Below, one piece after another: positions 16,660-25,061 of a stretch of DNA of 64,000 nucleotides. The translations under genes and the position numbers were made by a program. This stretch comes from an uncultured Eubacteriales bacterium. GTDB taxonomy: Bacteria; Bacillota; Clostridia; Oscillospirales; Oscillospiraceae. The first letter of the stretch is position 1. Each line of letters starts with the position of its first letter. The notes under the pieces were generated by a model, which was given only the letters and a program-made list of their open reading frames with translations, made no database searches and was not told where the DNA came from. The stretch covers positions 152,070 through 216,069 of the forward strand of contig CATXTO010000001.1 of the NCBI GenBank assembly GCA_958402445.1, given 5' to 3'.

Positions 16660-17205
16660 ATGCACAGGTTTTTTTATCGAAAATTTCAAGACTCCCCTGA
16701 GCAAAATTTCATGGCTGCGCTGTTGACCTGTTTTGGTCTGGGCGCGGGGTTGGGCAGCTTAGGTTGTTTGACCGCTCCTAGTCCGGGTATGGCTTCTATT
16801 TGCCGCGGCGTCATCTTGGCACCGGCTGTGTTGGGTTCTCAAATTCTCTGTGCGTTGCTGCCTTTGCTGCTGGCCGCTGGCTTGTGTTTTGTTTTTCGAG
16901 GTCATCGGGTCTTGTTGACGGTTCCTTTTTTAGCCGGTCTGCTGTTTTCCTTTTCTGTGACTGCATTTGCTGCTGCGCTGCAAACCGCCGGTTGGATTTT
17001 TTCAGTTCTGCTGCTGGCCGGCCGGGGCATGTGTCTTCCGATTCTGTTTTGGTTCCTGCTACGTCGGTTTCAGTTGGGCGCGGTAAAATTACTACAGGAT
17101 TTGGTCATTGCTTGCTGCATCAGCGTCGTATTGATCCTGGTATTTCACTGGTTTCTCTCCCCTGTGACAGCGGAGCTCCGCCAGTCTATTTTTATCACTT
17201 CATAA
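16660..17205 (+). CDS. Hypothetical multi-spanning membrane protein upstream of xerD
   Basis: A 181-residue hydrophobic protein with about five membrane segments, beginning MHRFFYRKFQDSPEQNF. The ATG at 16660 follows GGAGGG at nine bases; longer in-frame readings lack a ribosome site. In Bacillus, spoIIM lies close to ripX/xerD, and the size and topology are close to those of SpoIIM, but I see no SpoIIM signature, so this is only a positional hint. It ends 16 bases before xerD and is likely co-transcribed with it. Confidence 0.65.
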   Translation: MHRFFYRKFQDSPEQNFMAALLTCFGLGAGLGSLGCLTAPSPGMASICRGVILAPAVLGSQILCALLPLLLAAGLCFVFRGHRVLLTVPFLAGLLFSFSVTAFAAALQTAGWIFSVLLLAGRGMCLPILFWFLLRRFQLGAVKLLQDLVIACCISVVLILVFHWFLSPVTAELRQSIFITS

Positions 17206-17221
17206 AAGGAACGCTGTTATT

Positions 17222-18103
17222 ATGTTAGATTTAATCTCAGCCTATGAGAACTATCTAGTCAATGTAAAACAGGCGTCTGCGAATACTGTGGTTTCCTATT
17301 TGCGGGATATCCGGCAATTCGCCTCGTGGCTTCTAGAGACGAGAGGCCGGGAGATTGCGGACGCATCCAAACAGAATATCAGCGATTATCTGGCCCGGCT
17401 GGAGGAGGAAGGGCGATCCTCCGCTACAATTTCCCGCTCTGTGGCCAGCCTGAAAAATTTTTTCTCCTATGCCGTGACAGCTGGCTTTGCATCCGACACG
17501 CCGGTGCAGGATGTCCATGTGGAACGCAGTGAGAAAAAACTGCCGCAGATCCTGACAGGCAGGGAGGTGGAGTTGCTACTGGCACAGCCGGCCTGTGTAG
17601 ACGCAAAAGGATATCGGGATCGCGCCATGCTGGAAGTCATGTACGCCACAGGTCTGCGGGTCAGTGAACTCATCGGACTGGATATCGACGATGTAAGCTT
17701 GGACGGCGGTTTCATCAAATGCGTGGGAAAAAAGACGCGCCTGGTTCCCATGTATCCTGCCGCCGTGAAGGCTCTGGGGATTTACATGCGGGATATCCGT
17801 CCTGGAATGCTGGCCGCCCCCAAAGAGCTGGCGCTGTTTGTAAACCTGAACGGGGAGCGGATGTCCCGGCAGGGATTTTGGAAGATCCTGAAACACTATC
17901 AGGAATCAGCGCATATTGAAAAAGATATTACGCCACATACGCTGCGGCACAGCTTCGCGGTACATTTGCTGGAAAATGGAGCTGATTTGCATTCTATTCA
18001 GGAGATGATGGGTCACAGCGATATTTCTTCCACGCAAATGTATACACATTTAGTCAACCAAAACCTGAAAAGCGTTTATAACAAATGTCATCCAAAGGCG
18101 TGA
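17222..18103 (+). CDS. xerD: Site-specific tyrosine recombinase XerD
   Basis: A 293-residue recombinase with an N-terminal SAM-like core-binding domain (DLISAYENYLVNVKQASANT) and a C-terminal catalytic domain carrying Arg in ATGLRVSELIGLD, Lys in GKKTRLVP, HTLRHSF, the GHSDISST box and the tyrosine nucleophile in TQMYTHL. Length and motifs are those of XerD, which resolves chromosome dimers at dif. A second, different Xer-type recombinase lies at 34734-35735. Confidence 0.93.
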   Translation: MLDLISAYENYLVNVKQASANTVVSYLRDIRQFASWLLETRGREIADASKQNISDYLARLEEEGRSSATISRSVASLKNFFSYAVTAGFASDTPVQDVHVERSEKKLPQILTGREVELLLAQPACVDAKGYRDRAMLEVMYATGLRVSELIGLDIDDVSLDGGFIKCVGKKTRLVPMYPAAVKALGIYMRDIRPGMLAAPKELALFVNLNGERMSRQGFWKILKHYQESAHIEKDITPHTLRHSFAVHLLENGADLHSIQEMMGHSDISSTQMYTHLVNQNLKSVYNKCHPKA

Positions 18104-18150
18104 ATTCCGGGAGTTCGCAACGTGCGAATTCCCGGAATTTTTCTTTTCTG
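18103..18150 (+). terminator. Terminator after xerD
   Basis: A long stem of 17 paired positions with one mismatch, AATTCCGGGAGTTCGCA to TGCGAATTCCCGGAATT, followed by TTTCTTTT. It begins within the xerD stop codon. Confidence 0.9.
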
Positions 18151-18163
18151 GCGTGTCATTTTG

Positions 18164-18172
18164 TGCTATAAT
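18164..18172 (+). promoter_or_regulatory. Extended -10 promoter for the two-component system
   Basis: TGCTATAAT at 18164-18172 is a perfect extended -10 element, 41 bases before the response regulator start. No good -35 box is seen, as is usual for extended -10 promoters. Confidence 0.6.
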
Positions 18173-18212
18173 GAAATAAATTTTGCATTGAAGCGTCCAA
18201 AGGAGGCAAGGC

Positions 18213-18920
18213 ATGCGGCTGTTGTTAGCGGAGGATGAAAAGGAGCTGTCCAATGCGCTTTGCGTCATATTGCGGCACAATCATTATACTGTGGATGCTG
18301 TTTATGATGGAGAAGAAGCATTGGAATACGCACGATCCGGGACATATGATGGTATCATTTTAGATATCATGATGCCCCGTTTGGATGGATTGACCGTGCT
18401 GCGTACCCTCCGTGCGCTAGGACTTGCCGTGCCTGTTCTGCTCCTGACCGCCAAATCCCAAATAGAGGACCGCATTGCGGGCTTAGACGGAGGCGCCGAT
18501 GACTATTTGGTGAAGCCTTTCGCAATGGAGGAGCTCTTGGCCCGGATCCGAGCGATGACCCGGCGCAGGGGAGGTTTTCCATCCAATTTACTTTCCTTGG
18601 CGGATATCACCCTGAGCCGCGAGACCTATCTGCTGCAGGGGCCAAGGGGTGCAATCCGTCTGGGAAGCAAAGAGTTTCAAATTTTGGAGCTCCTCATGGA
18701 GCAGCCAGGCCGCCTGATTTCCAGCGAACAGTTTTTAACCCGAATTTGGGGGTACGACACGGAGGCGGAAATTGGTGTGGTATGGGTTTATATTTCCGGC
18801 CTGCGCAAAAAGCTGTGCCAGGTTGGCGCCTCGTTGGCGCTAAAGGTCAACCGGGGGACCGGGTATTTATTGGAGCCGATCGAACATGGGAGGCCAAATG
18901 ATAAAAAAATTAAAGCGTAA
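18213..18920 (+). CDS. OmpR/PhoB-family response regulator
   Basis: A 235-residue protein with a receiver domain (acidic pair EDE near residues 7-9, phospho-acceptor Asp in LDIMMPRLDG near 51, Lys in LVKPF near 102) and a C-terminal winged-helix DNA-binding domain (RLGSKEFQILELLMEQPGRL; VWVYISGLRKKL). ATG 18213 follows AAAGGAGG. It overlaps the histidine kinase gene by 23 bases. The downstream operon has a matching direct repeat at its promoter. Confidence 0.95.
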   Translation: MRLLLAEDEKELSNALCVILRHNHYTVDAVYDGEEALEYARSGTYDGIILDIMMPRLDGLTVLRTLRALGLAVPVLLLTAKSQIEDRIAGLDGGADDYLVKPFAMEELLARIRAMTRRRGGFPSNLLSLADITLSRETYLLQGPRGAIRLGSKEFQILELLMEQPGRLISSEQFLTRIWGYDTEAEIGVVWVYISGLRKKLCQVGASLALKVNRGTGYLLEPIEHGRPNDKKIKA

Positions 18921-20127
18921 ATTTTTTTGGATCACTGCCACAGCACTGGCTCTGGTGATACTTCTGGTATTGGGGGCCATTAATTTTCTGAACTATTTCA
19001 GCACCGCCAGACGGGCTGATGAAATGCTGCGTCTTTTGGCCTCTCATGATGGGAGTTTGCCGAAGTTTGACAAAGGGCGCCCAGAGCCACCTGCAGGTCC
19101 TGGCGATCTGGTCCTGAACGCGGACACCCGCTTTAAAACCCGTTATTTTATTGTTTGGCTGGATGATAAAAGCGAAGTCGTCCGAATCGACACAAGCCAT
19201 ATTGCCGCCATCTCCTCGGAGGAGGCTATGACGTACGGACGGGTCGTGGCAACTGGCGGAAGCACTCAAGGCTTTCAAGGCATTTACCGATTCCGTTTTG
19301 AGCAGACGGCACTTGGCAAAATGGTAATTTTTTTGGATTGCAGTACAGAGCTGCAAGGGAATCGGGACTTTTTGCTTTTATCCTGTGGAATGGGTTTGCT
19401 TGCGTTTTTTCTTGTGGCGGGCTTGGCCCTGCTGCTTTCCAGGCGTGCGATTCGACCGGCAGAAGAGGCAATGGAAAAACAGCGTCAGTTTTTAACGGAT
19501 GCAAGTCATGAGCTGAAAACGCCGCTGTCTGTCATCTCAGCCAACAACGATGTCATGGAATTGACGGTGGGGCAGACGCAGTGGAGCGAAAGTATCCGAA
19601 GCCAAGTCTGCCGAATGGACCATCTGCTCCAGAGTATGCTGGCGCTTTCCAGGTTAGAGGGCCAGAAAGCCCCATACCGAAACGCCCCCTTCTCTCTCAG
19701 CGAGGTGGTGGAACATGCGGTACAGCCGTTTTCTATTCTAGCGCAGAAGACTGGCGTTTCTCTGGCATCACAAATTGACGCGGGGATTTTTTATGCGGGA
19801 GATTCCGAAAGCATTCAACACCTGGTTTCGATTCTCCTGGAAAATGCGGTAAAGTACGCCGGCCCTCAAGGAAGAGTAACGCTGCGACTCACCAAAGCTG
19901 GAAAAGCGCCACGTCTGGAAGTGGAGAACACCTGTCAGGAACTGCCGCAGGGGGATTTAAATCAACTTTTCAACCGATTTTATCGGGCAGACACCGCTCG
20001 CTCCCGGGAGACCGGGGGATATGGCATTGGGTTGGCAATTGCGCAATCTATTTGCCAGGCGCACCATATGAAACTGTCAGCGCGCATCCCGGCAGAGTCC
20101 CGCATTCGATTCACCGTTCAATTTTAA
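18898..20127 (+). CDS. Membrane sensor histidine kinase
   Basis: A 409-residue kinase with two membrane segments (about residues 10-32 and 160-180) enclosing an extracytoplasmic sensor region of about 125 residues, an H-box DASHELKTPLSVIS, N-box LLENAVKYAG and G-box GGYGIGLAIAQSI. ATG 18898 is chosen because GGGAGG lies just upstream. It would phosphorylate the regulator encoded directly before it. The sensed signal is unknown. Confidence 0.93.
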   Translation: MIKKLKRKFFWITATALALVILLVLGAINFLNYFSTARRADEMLRLLASHDGSLPKFDKGRPEPPAGPGDLVLNADTRFKTRYFIVWLDDKSEVVRIDTSHIAAISSEEAMTYGRVVATGGSTQGFQGIYRFRFEQTALGKMVIFLDCSTELQGNRDFLLLSCGMGLLAFFLVAGLALLLSRRAIRPAEEAMEKQRQFLTDASHELKTPLSVISANNDVMELTVGQTQWSESIRSQVCRMDHLLQSMLALSRLEGQKAPYRNAPFSLSEVVEHAVQPFSILAQKTGVSLASQIDAGIFYAGDSESIQHLVSILLENAVKYAGPQGRVTLRLTKAGKAPRLEVENTCQELPQGDLNQLFNRFYRADTARSRETGGYGIGLAIAQSICQAHHMKLSARIPAESRIRFTVQF

Positions 20128-20150
20128 ATCTTCTGTAGTGCCACACAGCG

Positions 20151-20190
20151 AACCGCAATTGCCTGGTATGGCAATTGCGGTTTGCTGATT
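20151..20190 (+). terminator. Terminator after the histidine kinase gene
   Basis: A perfect 13-bp stem, AACCGCAATTGCC (20151-20163) with GGCAATTGCGGTT (20170-20182), loop TGGTAT. Confidence 0.85.
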
Positions 20191-20225
20191 TTCTTTACAA
20201 TTCATTCACGGTTTCCCCTGGATGC

Positions 20226-20258
20226 TTTAAGGCTGTTTTAAGGTTGGTCCGGTATAAT
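20226..20258 (+). promoter_or_regulatory. Activator-type promoter with 11-bp-spaced direct repeats
   Basis: TTTAAGG occurs at 20226-20232 and again at 20237-20243, one DNA turn (11 bp) apart, ending 9 bases before a perfect TATAAT at 20253-20258. No normal -35 box is present. This is the arrangement used by OmpR/PhoB-type activators, and such a regulator is encoded immediately upstream. Binding itself is inferred. Confidence 0.6.
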
Positions 20259-20308
20259 GGCAAGCGTGATGATACAGAACACGCAACAGAATAAAGGAAG
20301 GTTATGTT

Positions 20309-21064
20309 ATGGCACCCACAGTTTTTTTCAGACGGTTTGAATTAAAGTATCTACTGGAAGAACCGGCATATCGGCATATACGTTCCGCCTTAGATGGACA
20401 TATGGTACCGGATGAATTTGGAGAAAACCGCATTTCAAGTGTGTATTTCGACACCCCGGACTACCGTATGATCCGGCACTCTCTGGAGAAACCCGCCTAC
20501 AAGGAAAAGCTCCGACTCCGGGCATATGGAAGCCCCGGACCCGGTGATCTGGTTTATATGGAGCTGAAGAAGAAATATGGCGGCGTGGTTTATAAGCGCC
20601 GGGTCGCGCTTTCCTTGGAGGAGGCTGAAGCCTACTTGTACCAGGGAGAACCTCTCAATTTAGAAAGCCAGGTGCTCAAAGAAGTGGAATACCTGCTGCA
20701 CTGCTATCCGGTGTTACAACCATCCGCGTATATCTGCTATGAGCGGCTGGCTTTCGCCAGCCAGGGGGCTGAAGCGATTCGTGTGACCTTTGACCGGGAT
20801 ATCGTTTGGAGGAGGGATAACCTGCATTTAAGCGCTGAAAGAGATGGGGAGCTGTTGCTGCCGGAGCGAATGCGGCTGATGGAGGTTAAGGTACCAGGCG
20901 CCATGCCATTATGGCTGGTCAAACTCCTCAGTGCGCTTTCCGTTTACCCAGTCTCCTTTTCCAAATATGGAGCAGCGTACCAAAAGGAATTTGAGGAAAA
21001 GAAGCAGCGCCTCATGGAACCGGCGCTGCACACACAGAAAGGACTGATTCACTTTGCTTCCTGA
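20309..21064 (+). CDS. VTC-domain protein (polyphosphate polymerase type)
   Basis: A 251-residue protein of the VTC domain family, a CYTH-like tunnel fold that in yeast Vtc4 makes polyphosphate from ATP. Seen here are the conserved basic/acidic strands: FRRFELKYLLEE near the N-terminus, SVYFDTPDYRMIRHSLEKP, KEKLRLRAYG, VYMELKKKYGGVVYKRRV, RVTFDRDI and LMEVKVPGAMPLWL, with the expected K-x-R and E-x-K residues. It overlaps the DUF4956 gene by 11 bases, a pairing typical of bacterial VTC genes. Polyphosphate synthesis in bacteria by this family remains partly inferential. Confidence 0.88.
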   Translation: MAPTVFFRRFELKYLLEEPAYRHIRSALDGHMVPDEFGENRISSVYFDTPDYRMIRHSLEKPAYKEKLRLRAYGSPGPGDLVYMELKKKYGGVVYKRRVALSLEEAEAYLYQGEPLNLESQVLKEVEYLLHCYPVLQPSAYICYERLAFASQGAEAIRVTFDRDIVWRRDNLHLSAERDGELLLPERMRLMEVKVPGAMPLWLVKLLSALSVYPVSFSKYGAAYQKEFEEKKQRLMEPALHTQKGLIHFAS

Positions 21065-21743
21065 ACTTTTTTCCAGCGTCTTAACACAAGAGAGTGGGAG
21101 CCCCTTCCAACTGGGTCCGTTTTTGCTTTGTACGGGGGTGTCTTTGATTTTAGGACTTCTCATTGCATGGAGCTATACATACGGTACGTCCTACCGACGC
21201 AGTTTTCTTCTCTGTCTGGCGCTTCTGCCTGCCATGGTGCAAATAGTGATTATGCTGGTCAATGGGAATGTGGGAACCGGCGTAGCGGTCATGGGCGCCT
21301 TCAGCTTGATTCGTTTCCGCTCTGTACCCGGCGGCGCAAAGGAGATTGGCAGTATCTTTTTGGCCATGGCCGTGGGACTGGCCACCGGAATCGGATATTG
21401 GGCGGTAGCCGTTCTTTTCACTGGAATTGTCTGTCTGGCGGAGTTCCTTTTGACCCTTTCCGGATTTGGCCGGAAAAGCAAGTCAGCGCGGATTTTACGC
21501 ATCACCATTCCAGAGGATTTAAACTTTGCGGATGTATTCGAGGATATTCTGGAGCAGCACGCTAAATCCTGGGATCTAGAGAGCGTTAAAACCTCCAATT
21601 TGGGCAGCCTGTATAAGCTATCCTATCGCATTACCCTGCGGACTGAAGCCAAGGAAAAGGATCTGATTGACGATCTGCGCTGCCGGAATGGAAACCTAGA
21701 AATCTCTTGCTGCAAGCTTTCTGAAAATGAGGAGCTGCTTTGA
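21054..21743 (+). CDS. DUF4956 membrane protein
   Basis: A 229-residue protein with about four membrane segments (residues 22-40, 50-70, 75-100 and 110-135) containing the family hallmark GNVGTGVAVMGAFSLIRFRS followed by GGAKEIGSIFLAMAVGLATG, and a cytoplasmic C-terminal domain of about 80 residues. It starts at a TTG inside the VTC gene and is almost always found next to VTC genes, so it may be the membrane partner of the polymerase. The function is not established. Confidence 0.87.
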   Translation: MLPELFSSVLTQESGSPFQLGPFLLCTGVSLILGLLIAWSYTYGTSYRRSFLLCLALLPAMVQIVIMLVNGNVGTGVAVMGAFSLIRFRSVPGGAKEIGSIFLAMAVGLATGIGYWAVAVLFTGIVCLAEFLLTLSGFGRKSKSARILRITIPEDLNFADVFEDILEQHAKSWDLESVKTSNLGSLYKLSYRITLRTEAKEKDLIDDLRCRNGNLEISCCKLSENEELL

Positions 21744-21757
21744 GAAAGGAGAAAACC

Positions 21758-23659
21758 ATGAAACTTGGAAGACGCTTGCTATGTTTTTTGATGGGAGCAG
21801 GCTTGGCCGTGCAGTACTTGACCGGCTGTACAAGAGGCGGCGCAGAGGCCTCCGCACCCTTGGATACGACCACAGAGTCCAATGCCTTTGCTCAGGATTA
21901 TGAGGTGGGGTATGATGCCGCCGATGCTACAACCATTATTTGCCACGGGGATACGGCGGGGATCGACGGCGGCGGCGCCGTGGCAGAAGAAGGCGTTATC
22001 ACCATTTCACAGGCAGGAACCTATGTGATTTCTGGTGAGCTGGAAGGGTCGTTGGTAGTTCAGGCAGAAAATCAGTCGGTGCATCTCGTTTTGGGTGGTT
22101 TTACGGCTGTCAGCAACGACGGGCCGGTCATCCATGTGAGGGATGCGGAAAAGGTCATTCTTACCTTGGAAGCGGGTACGGATAATAGCCTGACAGACGG
22201 AACGACTTACACCTTGGAGGCGGGAGAGGACGAACCCAATGCCTGCCTTTATGCGAAATCAGATCTCACAGTCAATGGCGACGGCGCCATAAAGATTACC
22301 GGCAGCTATAACCATGGTATTTACTGCAAGGACGCACTTTTCATTGCCGGCGGCTCTCTGTCCATCGAAGCGGCCAACGACGGCATTAAGGGCAAGGACA
22401 GCGTTACAATTTTGACTGCTGACGTTACGATTGATGCAGGGGGAGATGGAATTCAGTCCAATGGCAGCGGCGACCCTACATACGGATGGATTCGCATTGA
22501 AGACGGCACCTTTCAAATTACTGCGGCGCAGGATGGGATTCAGGCTGAAAGCGCTCTGGAGATAGACGGTGGGAGCTATTCAATTGAAACAGGGGGCGGC
22601 AGCGCCAACGCGGTGATGAAATCTGACGGCACGCTCAATCCCCAGTGGGGCAGGTGGGGGGAGGCTGAAAGCACCGAAGATACATCAGTGAGCGCAAAAG
22701 GACTCAAAGCCGGAACGGCGCTGAATCTCTCCGGCGGCAGCTTTTCGCTGGACACCTCCGACGACGCCCTGCACTCCAACGGTTCACTGACAATTTCAGG
22801 CGGTGATATTACCATTGCCACCGGCGACGATGGCGCGCATGCCGATGAGGCGCTGGAGATTTCTTCCGGGACGATAGAGATTACCTACAGCTACGAAGGC
22901 CTAGAAGGATGCAGCGTTACCATATCAGGTGGAAGCATTACAATTCAGTCTGTGGATGACGGGATCAATGCGGCCGGTGGTTCCGACGGTACCATGGGAC
23001 TGGACTTTGATCAATTTGGAACTAGCTCTGACTGCTTCCTGCGTATTACAGGCGGGGAGATTGAAATTGACGCCTCTGGTGACGGTCTGGACTCCAACGG
23101 TCCATTGTATGTGGCAGGCGGCACCATTCACATCAGCGGCCCTACCAGCGGGGCTGACGGCGCCTTGGATTATGAGTCAATCGCAGAAGTGTCCGGCGGA
23201 GTCATTATCGCAGTCAGCAGCGTAGGAATGACTACGGGATTTACGGATAGCTCCACACAGGCGTCCTTTTTAACAGCGTTTGACGCTTCCGTCCCTGCTG
23301 GTACGGAAACGACGGTAACGGACAGCACAGGAACGGTAATTTGCAGCTATACGCCGACGAAGGACTACCAAGCTGTCGTCATAAGCGCGCCGACCCTCCA
23401 AGTGAATAAGACCTATACAGTTACAGCGGGAGAGCAGTCCATGGAGGTTACGCTGACTACAATCGCGACCAATGCCAACGTCAGCCCCGGCGGGATGCAG
23501 ATGCCGGGGGTCGGAAATGGACCCGGCGGTATGGGCGGTACGCCAGGCGAGTTTCAGACCGCGCCAGAGGGAGGCTTTCAACCGCCAGACGGCCAATCGC
23601 CCGGCTTCGGGGATTTTCCCGGAGCGGCGCCGGAGTCCTCTGATGGCAGCGCCGGATAA
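21758..23659 (+). CDS. Carbohydrate-binding-domain (DUF4353-like) lipoprotein
   Basis: A 633-residue exported protein. The N-terminus has a lipoprotein signal with lipobox LTGC, so it is predicted to be anchored on the outer face of the membrane. Residues about 60-540 consist of repeating beta-strand units with recurring GGSLSIEAANDGIKGKDSV, GDGIQSNGSG and SGGSITIQSVDDGINA-type turns, as in the carbohydrate-binding DUF4353 parallel beta-helix. The last 60 residues are rich in Gly, Pro and Met (GNGPGGMGGTPGEF). ATG 21758 follows AAAGGAG; the in-frame TTG at 21740 overlaps the previous stop. Third gene of the VTC-DUF4956 operon; the ligand is unknown. Confidence 0.85.
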   Translation: MKLGRRLLCFLMGAGLAVQYLTGCTRGGAEASAPLDTTTESNAFAQDYEVGYDAADATTIICHGDTAGIDGGGAVAEEGVITISQAGTYVISGELEGSLVVQAENQSVHLVLGGFTAVSNDGPVIHVRDAEKVILTLEAGTDNSLTDGTTYTLEAGEDEPNACLYAKSDLTVNGDGAIKITGSYNHGIYCKDALFIAGGSLSIEAANDGIKGKDSVTILTADVTIDAGGDGIQSNGSGDPTYGWIRIEDGTFQITAAQDGIQAESALEIDGGSYSIETGGGSANAVMKSDGTLNPQWGRWGEAESTEDTSVSAKGLKAGTALNLSGGSFSLDTSDDALHSNGSLTISGGDITIATGDDGAHADEALEISSGTIEITYSYEGLEGCSVTISGGSITIQSVDDGINAAGGSDGTMGLDFDQFGTSSDCFLRITGGEIEIDASGDGLDSNGPLYVAGGTIHISGPTSGADGALDYESIAEVSGGVIIAVSSVGMTTGFTDSSTQASFLTAFDASVPAGTETTVTDSTGTVICSYTPTKDYQAVVISAPTLQVNKTYTVTAGEQSMEVTLTTIATNANVSPGGMQMPGVGNGPGGMGGTPGEFQTAPEGGFQPPDGQSPGFGDFPGAAPESSDGSAG

Positions 23660-23665
23660 AAATAG

Positions 23666-23705
23666 GGCGGGGCATGGATATTTCCGTGCCCCGCCTTGTG
23701 TTCAG
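23666..23705 (+). terminator. Terminator after the VTC operon
   Basis: A 12-bp stem with one G-T pair, GGCGGGGCATGG with CCGTGCCCCGCC, loop ATATTT, then TTGTGTT. It lies between convergent genes (pfkA is on the minus strand). Confidence 0.85.
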
Positions 23706-23745
23706 TCCGGGTTTCTTATAATAAGTACCGGCGTTCAAAAATTTT

Positions 23746-24717
23746 TTAAATACCGGTCATGGCCTGCAATACGTCAACTTCCTCTTGCTGAATACCCTTT
23801 CGCATGGCGAGCCCCTCGTCGATGTCCACATCGGTTATGACGCCCTGATGCGTACAGACAATCCGATTGGTTTTACCGGATAAAAGAATTTCTACCGCAC
23901 GATATCCCATTTTCGTCGCATTGACCCTGTCTCGGGCAGTAGGGGAGCCGCCCCGCTGCACATGCCCTAAAACGGTTACCCTGGGGTCTAAATCAATTTC
24001 CTGTTTGATTTTTGCGGCGATGTCTGCGGCACTGCCGGCGCCTTCGGCCACCACAATCATATAATGGGTAAAACCATTAAGCCGAGCCTGCCGTATCTTT
24101 TCAATGACATCCCGATCAAAATCAATGGGCTCCTCCGGGACCAAAACAGCAGTGGCTCCCGTGGCCAGACCGACGTACATCGCCAGATAACCGGCGTTTC
24201 GTCCCATGACCTCCACCACGGAGCAGCGTTCATGGGACTGCATGGTATCCCGCAGCTTGTCGATGCATTCGATCGCCGTGTTTGCCGCCGTATCAAATCC
24301 CACACAGTAATTGGAGCAATTAATGTCATTATCTATCGTACCTGGGATGCCGACCACAGAAATTCCGTACTTGGACAGCGCCTGCGCCCCGCGAAACGTA
24401 CCGTCCCCGCCAATGGCCACAATTCCGTCCAGCCCCAAAAACTTGCAGGTGCTGACGGCTTTGCGTTGGCCCTCTTCAGTCATAAATTCTTTGCTTCTGG
24501 CGGTGTAGAGAATCGTTCCGCCACGGTTGATAATATGCGCCACACTTTTTTCGTCAAGCTTAATAATATCTCCATGAATTAATCCGTTCCAGCCACGGCG
24601 TATGCCATAGCACTCAACCCCCCGGTATAGGGCGGTACGGACCACAGCACGGACACAGGCGTTCATACCCGGTGCGTCCCCGCCACTGGTTAAAACTCCG
24701 ATACGCTTTACATGCAA
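23746..24717 (-). CDS. pfkA: ATP-dependent 6-phosphofructokinase
   Basis: A 323-residue glycolytic enzyme that phosphorylates fructose 6-phosphate. The ATP site is GVLTSGGDAPGMNA and VAIGGDGTFRGA, the catalytic Asp lies in GIPGTIDNDI and the substrate site includes EVMGRNAGYLAMY. Length is typical of the bacterial ATP-PFK (about 320 residues), and the Gly in GGDGT agrees with ATP use. It is divergent from the lipoprotein pair at 25062 and has its own promoter (24784-24812). The ribosome site GGAGG lies about 12 bases before the ATG, slightly far. Confidence 0.96.
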   Translation of the reverse strand: MHVKRIGVLTSGGDAPGMNACVRAVVRTALYRGVECYGIRRGWNGLIHGDIIKLDEKSVAHIINRGGTILYTARSKEFMTEEGQRKAVSTCKFLGLDGIVAIGGDGTFRGAQALSKYGISVVGIPGTIDNDINCSNYCVGFDTAANTAIECIDKLRDTMQSHERCSVVEVMGRNAGYLAMYVGLATGATAVLVPEEPIDFDRDVIEKIRQARLNGFTHYMIVVAEGAGSAADIAAKIKQEIDLDPRVTVLGHVQRGGSPTARDRVNATKMGYRAVEILLSGKTNRIVCTHQGVITDVDIDEGLAMRKGIQQEEVDVLQAMTGI

Positions 24718-24783
24718 AAAAAGGACCTCCTGTCATCCAGAGATGAGCTTTGAAGCTCATACACAAGGAAACGTAACGCCTTT

Positions 24784-24812
24784 ATTTTACAAAATTTTGC
24801 TTAAGATGTAAA
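24784..24812 (-). promoter_or_regulatory. Promoter for pfkA
   Basis: Read on the minus strand, TTTACA (24812-24807) and TAAAAT (24789-24784) are separated by 17 bases, 67 bases before the pfkA start. Apart from this promoter and the one at 25003-25031, the 24718-25061 gap is AT-rich with no gene. Confidence 0.65.
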
Positions 24813-25002
24813 GCTCATTTTTCCGCACTATTTTATGCAGGCAAGCTCAGCATTCATGGTGGTATCTATACAGGACAATATACATGACTATGAAAAAAGA
24901 CATCCCTGTAAGCTGGATAAAAATACTTCACATATTTGACGGATTTCCAAGGAAAAATACAGAAAAAAGCAATATTTAAGATATTAAGATTGGAAGCACA
25001 GA

Positions 25003-25031
25003 TTGAAAAAATGTGTGAACTATGGTAAGAT
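25003..25031 (+). promoter_or_regulatory. Promoter for the tandem lipoprotein genes
   Basis: TTGAAA (25003-25008) and TAAGAT (25026-25031) are 17 bases apart; the coding start is 31 bases beyond the -10 box. Confidence 0.65.
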
Positions 25032-25061
25032 GTTCATGCAATGACTAAAGGGGTGCAATTT

